64,000 nt of DNA from Clostridia bacterium (GTDB lineage: Bacteria > Bacillota > Clostridia > Oscillospirales > Acutalibacteraceae): the NCBI GenBank assembly GCA_017513525.1, contig JAFXFC010000013.1, positions 1-64,000 of the forward strand. Direction: 5' to 3'. The position numbers were made by a program, and so were the translations under genes. The notes under the pieces were generated by a model, which searched no databases, had not been told where the DNA came from, and worked only from the letters and a program-made list of their open reading frames with translations. Shown here piece by piece: positions 30,897 through 39,312 of the stretch. The number at the start of each line of letters is the position of its first letter. Position 1 is the stretch's first letter.

Positions 30897-31136
30897 TCAG
30901 TCGAGTTCAGCAAGCTTCTGCTTGAAGTCTTCGATTCTTTCAGCTGTGTTTGTGATTCCCATGGAGTCAGCAATTGTTTCGATGAAAGGAAGAGCCTGTT
31001 CAAGTGTGAAGGGTCTGCCGATATCAAGCATGGGGTGATCCTTTGCTTCGGGAACGAGAGTGAAAAGGAATTCAGCTGTTACGGGGTTGTCAAGAAGTTC
31101 GCCGATTGTGGTTTCTTCAAATGAATATTTTGCCAT
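30897..31136 (-). CDS. Small helical protein, last gene of the ligase operon
   Basis: 79 residues after GGAGATATA. IGELLDNPVTAEFLFTLVP, then HPMLDIGRPFTLEQALPF, resembles a short helical module (GELL-x-NP ... HPM ... T-x-x-Q) that I recall as a tail or stand-alone unit in clostridial proteins; I cannot name a function. It is 17 bases downstream of ligase B. No Ser of a DSL motif is present, so it is not a typical acyl carrier protein. Confidence 0.65.
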   Translation of the reverse strand: MAKYSFEETTIGELLDNPVTAEFLFTLVPEAKDHPMLDIGRPFTLEQALPFIETIADSMGITNTAERIEDFKQKLAELD

Positions 31137-31153
31137 GATTATATCTCCTTTAA

Positions 31154-32812
31154 TTACATTTTTTCTAATTTCATAAAGTCGACCTTTTCAAGGGGAGTAT
31201 GAGGAAGCTCGTCCATGAAAATGATCTCTCTGGGAACGGAGAACTGATTAAGATTCTTAGCACAGGTATCTGTGATAATCTTCTTATATTCTTCTTCGTC
31301 ACCCTTTGTTTTAAGTGAAGCGTAAAGTCTTACGAGAGGCTTGCCGTCGGGTGTTGTTCCTCTTACAGCACAGGATTCCTTAATGAAGGGAAGTGTGTCC
31401 ATAAGATTTTCAATATCAACAGGATATACATTGTAGCCTGAGATGATGATAATTCTCTTCTTTCTGCCGTAGAAGTAGAAGAAGCCGTCTTCATCCTTGT
31501 AGCCAAGGTCACCTGAAAGCACCCAGGGTGTACCCTCTTCATCATAGTAAATACCTGCATCCTTGGGACCGTCATCTGTAAGGTAGCCTTCCATCATTGT
31601 TGAACCTGAAATAACGATTTCGCCTACTTCACCGTCGGGTACGGGTTTGTGATCGTCATCCCAGATTTCCATGCGAAGTCCTTCAAGGGGCTTACCGATA
31701 GAGCCGTCTTTATATACCCAGTTTGTGTTAACACAGCAAACTGAACCTACTTCTGTAAGACCGTAGCCCTGACGAAGACGGGCAGATGTGCCGTTTCTTT
31801 CAAGCATGCCGTTGAATGCTTCAAGGAATGCGGGAGAAAGGTCGTCACCGCCTACGAACATCATACGGGTGTTCTTAAGGTGGGGACCGTCAAAGCCGGG
31901 AGTATTGTAAAGCTTCTTGAACATGTTGGGAATACCGCCGATACCTGAAACACGGTTATTCTTGTAAAGCTTTACAACAAGCTTTGCATCAAACTGCATA
32001 AGAGGGATAATTCTTGCTGCATTGCAAAGAGCCATGTGACCTGCAACAACAAGTCCGAAAGCATGGAAGAAGGGAAGAATGATAATTTCAGCTTCTTCAC
32101 CGGGATCTTCAATGTGGTCAATGTATCCTAACTTATGTACATTTTCGTTGATGGCCTTATTGGTAAGCTTGATGGTTTTGCTCTTACCTGTTGTACCGCC
32201 GCCGTTTAAGTATACTGCGATATCGTCACAGTTATTCACGCAGCCTTCAACAGTTCTGCCCTCATATTTTTTAACAACATCCTTGTAAAGTGTTGCGTTC
32301 TTGTAGCCGAGGATCTTTTCGAGAAGTGCTTCACCGGCACCAGCGGAAGCCTTCTTTGCGGGAGAAGCATAGTCAGAGCAGCGGCAAAGAAGCACGGGAA
32401 GTCCGAGAGAGTTTACAGCATCAACATTGTGCTGCTTAAGACCTAAAAGTCCCAGTACCATAATACCCTTTGAGCCGGATTCCTTTACTGTTTCAATAAG
32501 TGCTTCGTCGGGAAGCAGGGGGTGAATGAAGTTTACTATAACACCGAGCTTATTAAGAGCATAGAATGCTGTGAAGCTTTCTATGTCTGAGGGCACGAAA
32601 ATTGAATAAACGTCGCCCTTCTTAAGTCCGAGCTCTTTTTTGAAATATGTTGCAAGTGCTTCAATATCACAGATGAATTTAGATCTCATGACCATTTCAT
32701 CCATGTGCTGAGCCTGCTTATAGTCGCCGTATTTTTCTGTTGCGGCAAGATAGAATTCATAGCAGTTATAGTTTTTCGATTCTATCATATTGGAAAAAGG
32801 TTCTGTGTTCAT
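31154..32812 (-). CDS. Adenylate-forming acid ligase B (acyl-CoA synthetase-like)
   Basis: 552 residues of the ANL superfamily. Motifs: P-loop NGGGTTGKSKT (about 210-220, Lys present), RQGYGLTEVGSV (about 346-357), SGDLGYKDEDGFFYFYGRKKR (about 433-453) and the C-terminal HTPLEKVDF with catalytic Lys. It should activate a carboxylic acid with ATP, and may then form a CoA or carrier thioester. It is very similar over its whole length to ligase A (33272-34954). Pro is replaced by Ser in TGKP, shared by both copies. The acid is not known. Confidence 0.88.
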   Translation of the reverse strand: MNTEPFSNMIESKNYNCYEFYLAATEKYGDYKQAQHMDEMVMRSKFICDIEALATYFKKELGLKKGDVYSIFVPSDIESFTAFYALNKLGVIVNFIHPLLPDEALIETVKESGSKGIMVLGLLGLKQHNVDAVNSLGLPVLLCRCSDYASPAKKASAGAGEALLEKILGYKNATLYKDVVKKYEGRTVEGCVNNCDDIAVYLNGGGTTGKSKTIKLTNKAINENVHKLGYIDHIEDPGEEAEIIILPFFHAFGLVVAGHMALCNAARIIPLMQFDAKLVVKLYKNNRVSGIGGIPNMFKKLYNTPGFDGPHLKNTRMMFVGGDDLSPAFLEAFNGMLERNGTSARLRQGYGLTEVGSVCCVNTNWVYKDGSIGKPLEGLRMEIWDDDHKPVPDGEVGEIVISGSTMMEGYLTDDGPKDAGIYYDEEGTPWVLSGDLGYKDEDGFFYFYGRKKRIIIISGYNVYPVDIENLMDTLPFIKESCAVRGTTPDGKPLVRLYASLKTKGDEEEYKKIITDTCAKNLNQFSVPREIIFMDELPHTPLEKVDFMKLEKM

Positions 32813-32838
32813 ATTATTTTATCTTCCCTCGTTTAGTT

Positions 32839-33159
32839 TTAGTCTGCTATTTTGTGGCCGTTTTTAAGCTCAATTGTTCTCTTCATAAAAGGAATTCTGA
32901 GAACACCTGTGAATGTGTCACCGTCAAAGGTTACTTCTGCTTCAAGCTCTTTGCCGGGGAGCATTGTGATTTCGCCCTTACCCTTAAGAGTGTTGCCGTT
33001 TTCAACGATGTCATAAGTTCTGATCTTGACATCCTTGAGCTTGTCGGGGAGCTGGAAATCAATGTCGTATTCGCCGTCTTTGTCAGAGATAACAACTGTG
33101 ATGTCGCCTTTGAAGATCATCATGTTTACTGTTGTTACCCAAGTACCTAAACCTATCAT
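32839..33159 (-). CDS. Small beta-rich protein between the two ligases
   Basis: 106 residues, start MIGLGTWVTTVNM with AGGAGG upstream. Alternating hydrophobic/charged strands (GDITVVISDKDGEYDIDFQL, GEITMLPGKELEAEVTFDGD) suggest a small beta-barrel or lipocalin-like domain; no signal peptide or catalytic motif. Its fixed place between duplicate ligases suggests it binds their substrate or product. Not recognised. Confidence 0.65.
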   Translation of the reverse strand: MIGLGTWVTTVNMMIFKGDITVVISDKDGEYDIDFQLPDKLKDVKIRTYDIVENGNTLKGKGEITMLPGKELEAEVTFDGDTFTGVLRIPFMKRTIELKNGHKIAD

Positions 33160-33271
33160 CGGGATATGCCTCCTAATTAATAATTAATTAATAAATATTA
33201 TATCATTATAAAGGAGGGAAGATATGAACTAACTGTTAACTTTTGCCTGTGTTTGTCACATTTTTGTTAAA

Positions 33272-34954
33272 TTATTGCTCTGCCTTCTTCTGAAGAGCCA
33301 TAAAGTCAACCTTTTCAAGGGGAGTGTGCGGAAGCTCGTCAAGGAACTCAATATCTCTGGGAACGGAGAACTTGGAAAGATTCTTTTCACAGATTTCGGT
33401 AATCTGCTTCTTATATTCCTCCTCGTCACCCTTTTCCTTAAGGGAGACATAAAGCTTTACGAGGGGCTTGCCTTCCTTTGTTCCTCTTACGGCACAGGAT
33501 TCTTTAATGAAGGGAAGTGTATCCATAAGATTTTCAATATCAACGGGATAAACATTATAACCCGAAATAATAATAACTCTCTTTTTTCTGCCTGAGAAGA
33601 AGAAGAAACCGTCTTCATCTCTGTAGCCGAGGTCACCCGAAAGTACCCAGGGAGTGCCGTTTTCGTCATAGTAAAGACCTGCATCCTCGGGACCGTCCTT
33701 TGTAAGATAGCCAGACATGATTGTAGGACCTGAAATTACGATTTCACCTACTGTGCCGTCGGGTACGGGTTTGTGATCATCATCCCATATTTCCATTTTT
33801 ACGCCTGCCAAGGGAAGACCAATGGAATTGTCCTTATTTGTCCAGTTTGTGTTAGCACAGCAAACGGAGCCTACCTCTGTAAGACCGTAGCCCTGACGAA
33901 GACGGGCTTTTGTGCCGTTCTTTTCGAGCATGTCGTTGAATTCCTGTAAGAATGCGGGAGAAAGGTCGTCGCCGCCTGCGAACATCATACGGGTATTTGA
34001 AAGGTGGGGACCGTCAAAGCCTTCTGTATGATAAAGCTTCTTGAACATAGCGGGGATGCCGACGATACCTGAAATGCGGTTCTTTTTGTAAAGGTCAACT
34101 ACTAACTTGCCGTTGAACTGGAGCATGGGAATGATTCTTGCGGCATTGCAAAGTGTCATGTGCATTGCAACAACAAGACCGAATGCGTGGAAGAAGGGAA
34201 GAATAATGATTTCGCCCTCTTCACCGGGATCTATAATATGGTCGATATATCCGAGAGCATGAACATTTTCGTTTATAGCCTTACTTGTAAGCTTTATTGT
34301 TTTGCTCTTACCTGTTGTTCCGCCGCCGTTTAAGTAAACAGCAGTGTCTGAACCGTTATTTTTGATTCCTTCAACCTTTTTGCCGTTATACTTTTTGATG
34401 ACATCCTTATAAAGCACGGCATTGTTATATTTGAGTATTTTTTCAAGAAGAGCTTCGCCTGCACCTGCAGCTGCCTTTTTTATGGGAGATGCATAGTCAG
34501 AGCAGCGGCAAAGAAGAATGGGAAGTCCTGTCTTATTGACTGCTTCAACATTGTGCTGCTTAAGACCGATAAGGCCTAATACCATTATACCCTTTGAGCC
34601 TGATTCGGCTATTGTTTCAAAAAGAACCTCGTCGGGAAGCAGGGGATGCACAAAGTTTACGATAACACCTATTTTATTGAGAGCATAGAAAGCTGCAATG
34701 CTTTCAACATTGGTGGGTGTGAAAATAGTGTAGGCATCTCCTCTTTTGAGCTTTAAGTCATGGGTGAAATAATAGGCGAGTGCGTCTATCTGAGCTAAGA
34801 GGTCGCTTCTTTTGCCTCTTTCGTCCATATGCTGATACGCATCGTAATCACCGTATATTTCGGTAGCTTTTACGAAGAATTCGTAGCAGTTAAGTTCATC
34901 TGCCTCAATCATCATGTTTTTTGCCTGGTCGTCGCGGAATCTGTTTTCGGTCAT
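33272..34954 (-). CDS. Adenylate-forming acid ligase A (acyl-CoA synthetase-like)
   Basis: 560 residues, first gene of the operon, start after AAAGGATATG. It carries the same motifs as ligase B: NGGGTTGKSKT, RQGYGLTEVGSV, SGDLGYRDEDGFFFFSGRKKR and HTPLEKVDF. Differences from ligase B are spread along the protein, consistent with an older tandem duplication. Two ligases could act on two related acids or form a heteromer. Soluble, no signal peptide. Confidence 0.88.
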   Translation of the reverse strand: MTENRFRDDQAKNMMIEADELNCYEFFVKATEIYGDYDAYQHMDERGKRSDLLAQIDALAYYFTHDLKLKRGDAYTIFTPTNVESIAAFYALNKIGVIVNFVHPLLPDEVLFETIAESGSKGIMVLGLIGLKQHNVEAVNKTGLPILLCRCSDYASPIKKAAAGAGEALLEKILKYNNAVLYKDVIKKYNGKKVEGIKNNGSDTAVYLNGGGTTGKSKTIKLTSKAINENVHALGYIDHIIDPGEEGEIIILPFFHAFGLVVAMHMTLCNAARIIPMLQFNGKLVVDLYKKNRISGIVGIPAMFKKLYHTEGFDGPHLSNTRMMFAGGDDLSPAFLQEFNDMLEKNGTKARLRQGYGLTEVGSVCCANTNWTNKDNSIGLPLAGVKMEIWDDDHKPVPDGTVGEIVISGPTIMSGYLTKDGPEDAGLYYDENGTPWVLSGDLGYRDEDGFFFFSGRKKRVIIISGYNVYPVDIENLMDTLPFIKESCAVRGTKEGKPLVKLYVSLKEKGDEEEYKKQITEICEKNLSKFSVPRDIEFLDELPHTPLEKVDFMALQKKAEQ

Positions 34955-35152
34955 AATTTCATATCCTTTGTTTTATTAAGTCTTGAAAGACAAGTCTTAA
35001 AAATTATTTTACTAAACATATGTCGGAAAATCAATATATCTTTGACATCTTGTACGAATAATTTATTTATGCTGTTTTTACAACAAATTTAACAAAAATG
35101 TTTGATTACAGCGTTTGAATTTGTATGTATTTTATTGTAAAAAGTCGAATAG

Positions 35153-35181
35153 TTGACATGACCAAGAATAATTATTATAAT
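35153..35181 (+). promoter_or_regulatory. Consensus promoter of the Thr-rich lipoprotein
   Basis: TTGACA (35153-35158), 17 bases, TATAAT (35176-35181): a perfect sigma-A consensus, about 28 bases before the start-codon region. Confidence 0.8.
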
Positions 35182-35215
35182 CTATTAGTAAACATTCTAT
35201 ATGCGAGGGATAGCT

Positions 35216-36199
35216 TTGAATAAAATAAAAATCATATCGGCACTTATGTGTGCCGTGAGTATATTTTTTATGAGCTCATGCGTGAGATACAGCTCATTCG
35301 AGGAGCTTGCAGGTATAAGCAATGAAATAACAACGGGATATGAGTATCAGACCTCAGAAAATATTGAAAACACAACAACGGTAATAATTGAAAATACGAC
35401 GGGTGCTTTTATTCCTGAAAATACCACGGTGCAAACTGTTCCCGAAACTACCGAGCCTGTAACAACCCGGCCTTCAGCTCCTCAGACAACGCGTCCTCAG
35501 GAAATTACAACTGCAGCACCCGTAAATCCCGAAACTACGGTGCCTTCTGTCGAAGAGCCGGATTATGCGGCATTTACTAAAGCCGAGATTTTAGATACAT
35601 ATACTAAGGCTCTTAATAAGACCAGAGGCTATACGGGAGCACTGAGTGTTATTAATACGGAAGCCTTTGATGCCGAGGTAAAGGAAGCGAATCCCGGCGG
35701 TGCATTGACCGAGCTTCTTGCGGATAATATTATAAAATTAGTCGGAAGCGAAGGACAGCAGACACTCGAATTTTCAAATGGTAAAGCCGTAAATAAAGAC
35801 GGTGAGACCATACCCATTCTTCTTCCCTTAAAAACATCATTTTCTCTTCCCGAAGAGGGCTTAGCTTCAGCGTCCATTAGTAAAAAAGGCGATAAGCTTT
35901 ATATTAAAATGACCCTTGTTCCCGAAACTGTCACTATGGGTCAGGTTCCGAAATATAATTCTTCGGCTATAGGATATCTTGACACCTCGGATATGGATTT
36001 CGTGATAGTGAAGCTAAGCAGAGTTGATATTACATACACGGGCTCCGTAATAGATGCCGTTATCCGTTCAGACGGATATATTGAAAGTGTCAACTACACA
36101 ATAAATATGAGCACATACGCCGAGCTTTCGGGCATGGGTATCACAGGCTACGGCACACTCGAAGGCGCCCAGACAGAAAAATGGGAGCTTCAGTGGTAA
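35216..36199 (+). CDS. Surface lipoprotein with Thr-rich linker
   Basis: 327 residues from the TTG start at 35216, chosen because GAGGGATAGC lies just upstream and gives a normal signal peptide (NKIKIISALMCAV...FFMSSC). An in-frame ATG at 35201 would add five residues. The lipobox Cys is followed by about 100 residues rich in Thr, Pro and Glu (ENTTT, PETTEPVTTRP), probably an extended stalk. A globular domain of ~220 residues follows (GYTGALSV ... LKTSFSLPEEGL ... YIESVNYTINMSTYAEL) that may be a LolA/LppX-like half-barrel. Function unknown; surface-exposed. Confidence 0.65.
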   Translation: MNKIKIISALMCAVSIFFMSSCVRYSSFEELAGISNEITTGYEYQTSENIENTTTVIIENTTGAFIPENTTVQTVPETTEPVTTRPSAPQTTRPQEITTAAPVNPETTVPSVEEPDYAAFTKAEILDTYTKALNKTRGYTGALSVINTEAFDAEVKEANPGGALTELLADNIIKLVGSEGQQTLEFSNGKAVNKDGETIPILLPLKTSFSLPEEGLASASISKKGDKLYIKMTLVPETVTMGQVPKYNSSAIGYLDTSDMDFVIVKLSRVDITYTGSVIDAVIRSDGYIESVNYTINMSTYAELSGMGITGYGTLEGAQTEKWELQW

Positions 36200-36227
36200 A
36201 AATAATGAAAACAGTCCCATAAAACTC

Positions 36228-36263
36228 AAGGTCTCAAGCCCGCTTTTAGTGAGCTTGAGACCT
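36228..36263 (+). terminator. Terminator of the Thr-rich lipoprotein gene
   Basis: AAGGTCTCAAGC (36228-36239) pairs with GCTTGAGACCTT (36252-36263), followed by AAATTTT. Same stem as at 9396-9428. Confidence 0.75.
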
Positions 36264-36299
36264 TAAATTTTATGTGTTTTAAATTAACGGTGAGATGTT

Positions 36300-36495
36300 A
36301 AAAATTCGGAATTCGGAGAATCGGGACCTGCGGTCGGCATTTTAAATAGAGCGTAAGCGGAATAAGGGCGTCAGCCCTTCCTTAACATTTGTCGAAGAGA
36401 AATATATCGCTCGTCGAAGGCGAATATCGCTGTGCGAAGCACAATATCGCTCGCACGCAAGTGCGAATATAACATCATAATTTGTCCCCGACAAA
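36300..36495 (-). repeat. R3 hairpin-array repeat, copy a
   Basis: Read on the - strand: ATCATAATTTGTC/GACAAATTATGAT palindrome, then hairpins CGCAC-GTGCG, TGTGC-GCACA and a weak TCG-CGA one, separated by AGCGATATT. These are followed by the conserved block containing GGAAGGGCTGACGCCC, TTCCGCTTACGC, and AATGCCGACCGCAGGTCCCG. It lies directly behind the esterase gene and supplies its stop context. Confidence 0.75.
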
Positions 36496-37434
36496 TTATG
36501 ATTTAGTTATTTGTTTCATTGCAAATTTATATGCTTCATCGAAGCAGGCTTTTCCTTGCTTGAAAAGAGTGACAATTGACCATGCGTGGAAGCTGTTCAA
36601 TCCGCCGCACTTATAGAGAGTATATTCAACGGAATTCTCTTTAAGCTTTTTTTCGAGGTCAAAGGCTTCATATCTCAGTAGATCCTTATTGCACCAGATT
36701 ACGAATATGGGAGGAAAATCCTTTGTGATCTGCGGCGAACAAATATTTCCGTCAGGGGATGAGAGAAGTTTTCTTAACATATCAAGGTCTTTGCCGAAAA
36801 ATGATTTTGACATCATTTTTATATCGGGAAATTTTGCCTGCGGCTTATTCTTATCCACCATATTCTTGAAATCATAGCATCCGCAATGTGAAATGAGAGC
36901 CTTTATTTTGAATGTATCCTTATGCTTGAAATCAATTCCGAGCTTGTCGAGACGGGATTTATCTGAAAGACAGGAAGCTACATATGAGATAAAATAACCG
37001 CCTGCACTTTCACCTGCAAGAATGATTTTTTCGGGATCGAAATTATATTCATCGGCTTTATCGAGAATAAAATCAATAGCACTGAAAATTTCCTTAAACT
37101 GAGCGGGAAAAACCTTCTGCGGAGCATATGTATAGCTTATGGATGCAGTGAGAAAGCCTTTTTTTGCCCAGTTTGAAATATATGTATTTCTCATTTCTGT
37201 AACACCAGAAACGAAGCCGCCGCCGTGAATGTATATAAGGAGCGGCATTTTTTCTTTTGTTCTTACTTTCGGTGAATAAAAATTTATATACTGAAGCTTA
37301 TCTTCACCGTATTTGACTTTTTTCTCATAAATAAGCCCTTCCGGAGTGCGTCTGTATAAAAGTGCATAAGCGAGCATTTCCGTGGCATTGTACCAATACT
37401 GCCCCGCCATACCTCTTAAATATAACTTATCCAT
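36496..37434 (-). CDS. Alpha/beta hydrolase (esterase/lipase, HSL-like)
   Basis: 312 residues, start MDKLYLRGM after AGGAGAGGAAG. Oxyanion-hole motif YIHGGGFVSG (HGGG, about 67-76), nucleophile elbow LAGESAGGYF (GxSxG, about 141-150), an acid Asp in WCNKDLL and a catalytic His in NSFHAW. This is the alpha/beta-hydrolase-3 (HSL) family; it hydrolyses short carboxylic esters, perhaps acetylated sugars. No signal peptide. The gene ends AAA TCA TAA inside the AAATCATAATT motif bordering R3. Confidence 0.88.
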   Translation of the reverse strand: MDKLYLRGMAGQYWYNATEMLAYALLYRRTPEGLIYEKKVKYGEDKLQYINFYSPKVRTKEKMPLLIYIHGGGFVSGVTEMRNTYISNWAKKGFLTASISYTYAPQKVFPAQFKEIFSAIDFILDKADEYNFDPEKIILAGESAGGYFISYVASCLSDKSRLDKLGIDFKHKDTFKIKALISHCGCYDFKNMVDKNKPQAKFPDIKMMSKSFFGKDLDMLRKLLSSPDGNICSPQITKDFPPIFVIWCNKDLLRYEAFDLEKKLKENSVEYTLYKCGGLNSFHAWSIVTLFKQGKACFDEAYKFAMKQITKS

Positions 37435-37493
37435 ATCTTCCTCTCCTTTCTGTTTTACTCTATCATAAAAATCGCAAGTAAACAAGAGGAAAG

Positions 37494-37735
37494 TCATAAT
37501 TTATCGCAGCAAGCTGCCTTTACATTTGTAGGGGAGGGGTCCCCCCTCCCGCAAGTGGGAGAACACAACTGATTATAGAAAATTGTATATGGGAAAGTAG
37601 TTGCGACCGTTTTTTTTTTTGAAAAAACAAAAAATATTTTAAAGTTACAAAACATTGGCAACGGGAGGGGGAACCCCTCCCCTACGATAAGAAAGAGCCT
37701 CTTGGCATGTAGCGAAAAATTATGATTTGTTTGAT
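37494..37735. repeat. R2 repeat, copy c
   Basis: Starts TCATAATTTATCGCAGCAAG and ends AAATTATGATTT, with hairpins GTAGGGGAGGGG...CCCTCCCGC near 37529 and CGGGAGGGGGAACCCCTCCCC near 37660. Closely similar to 24005-24256. It accounts for the 360-base gap between murA and the esterase, along with the terminator at 37749. Confidence 0.8.
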
Positions 37736-37748
37736 TAAATAAAAAAGT

Positions 37749-37778
37749 GGCTTAAGTTTACCGAAGTAAACTTAAGCC
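37749..37778 (-). terminator. Terminator of murA
   Basis: GGCTTAAGTTTAC pairs with GTAAACTTAAGCC over a 4-base loop; on the - strand ACTTTTTTATTT follows. Confidence 0.9.
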
Positions 37779-37795
37779 TTGTGCTTTATATTGCT

Positions 37796-39091
37796 TTATG
37801 CTCTTTTTTGTGTGTGAAGGGCCTCTGACTGCGGGAAATCTACTCTTGCGATCTGAGCGCCTACTGCGGTGAGCTTTCTTACAACATCCTCATAGCCTCT
37901 GTCTATGTGAATGATGTCCTCAATTTCAGTTGTTCCCTTAGCGCAAAGACCTGCAATTATCATTGCAGCACCCGCTCTTAAGTCGTCTGCCTTAACGGGA
38001 GCACCCTTGAAGGAGGGAACGCCCTGAACGATAGCGGCTTTGCCCTCAATTTGTATCTGAGCGCCCATGCGTGTGAGCTGGTCAACATATCTGAAGCGGT
38101 TATCCCAAACGCTGTCCGACACTATGCTTGTTCCCTCTGAGAGAGCTAAAAGTGTTGTGAATTGAGGCTGCATATCGGTGGGGAAGCCGGGGTGGGGGAG
38201 AGTTTTTATGTTACATCCGTGAAGACGGCCCGTTGCTGTTACTCTCACTGCATCGTCATATTCATCAACGATACAGCCGCATTCTCTGAGCTTTGCGGAA
38301 ATGGGGTCAAGGTGCTTGGGGATAACATTCTTTATAAGAAGATCACCCTTAGTGGCAGCTGCTGCTACCATATAGGTTCCCGCTTCTATCTGGTCGGGAA
38401 TTATGGAATAATCACAGCCGTGAAGCTCCGAAACACCTTCGATTTTTATGATATCGGTACCTGCGCCCTTGATGTTCGCGCCCATAAGGTTGAGGAAATT
38501 CGCAAGGTCAACTATATGAGGCTCTCTTGCAGCATTTTCGATTATGGTAGTTCCTCTTGCTTTTACGGCAGCGAGGATAACGTTTATCGTAGCACCAACG
38601 GAAACCTTATCGAAGAATACAGATGCACCGATAAGCTTATGTGCTTTTGCTTCGACAACACCGCCGTCAGTGGAGATCATAGCACCTAAAGCCGAAAAGC
38701 CTTTAAGGTGAAGGTCAATAGGACGGACACCGCCGAAATTACAGCCGCCGGGCATTGCAACTCTTGCGATATTATACATTCCGAGAAGGGCACCTAAAAG
38801 ATAATAGGATGCTCTGAGATTTTTTGTGAGTTCATAGGGAACGGTAGCGGATTTTATATTTCTCGTATCAATATTGATAGCGGATTTGCTTATATAAGAA
38901 ACCACTGCTCCCATTGCTTCAAGTATCTGAAGCATTGAAGAAATATCTCTGATATCAGGGACATTCTCAATGGTAAAAACGCCTTTGGCAAGAAGAGTTG
39001 CAGGGAGAATTGCAACAGCGGCATTTTTTGCGCCGCTTATTTCTATTTCACCCTCAAGTCTTTTGCCTCCGTGTATTACAAATTTTTCCAC
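37796..39091 (-). CDS. murA: UDP-N-acetylglucosamine 1-carboxyvinyltransferase
   Basis: 431 residues. It catalyses the first committed step of peptidoglycan synthesis: transfer of enolpyruvate from PEP to UDP-GlcNAc. ISGAKNAAVAILPA (about 17-30) is the N-terminal motif, and PGGCNFGGVRPIDLH holds the active-site Cys (about 116), the fosfomycin target. AGAAMIIAGL and IDRGYEDV are typical C-terminal motifs. GTG at 39091 is preferred because AAGGA is well spaced before it and MEKFVIHGGK is the family start; a GTG at 39100 sits too close to the ribosome site. Confidence 0.95.
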   Translation of the reverse strand: MEKFVIHGGKRLEGEIEISGAKNAAVAILPATLLAKGVFTIENVPDIRDISSMLQILEAMGAVVSYISKSAINIDTRNIKSATVPYELTKNLRASYYLLGALLGMYNIARVAMPGGCNFGGVRPIDLHLKGFSALGAMISTDGGVVEAKAHKLIGASVFFDKVSVGATINVILAAVKARGTTIIENAAREPHIVDLANFLNLMGANIKGAGTDIIKIEGVSELHGCDYSIIPDQIEAGTYMVAAAATKGDLLIKNVIPKHLDPISAKLRECGCIVDEYDDAVRVTATGRLHGCNIKTLPHPGFPTDMQPQFTTLLALSEGTSIVSDSVWDNRFRYVDQLTRMGAQIQIEGKAAIVQGVPSFKGAPVKADDLRAGAAMIIAGLCAKGTTEIEDIIHIDRGYEDVVRKLTAVGAQIARVDFPQSEALHTQKRA

Positions 39092-39312
39092 AAAGGGCAC
39101 TTCCTTAATCCTTTTTTATCTATACTAAATAAAACAGTAATCATTTTATACATCCGACAGCAAATTACCGGTTGCGTCAGAAACAGTCTTTTTTCTGCAA
39201 TAAAAATACATACTCACAGACTTTAGTATTGTACCATATAGTTCATGAAAATTAAAGGTTTTGTAAGAAAAATTTTTTCAAAAAAACATTTTTTAGGGAA
39301 GTATCACAAAAT

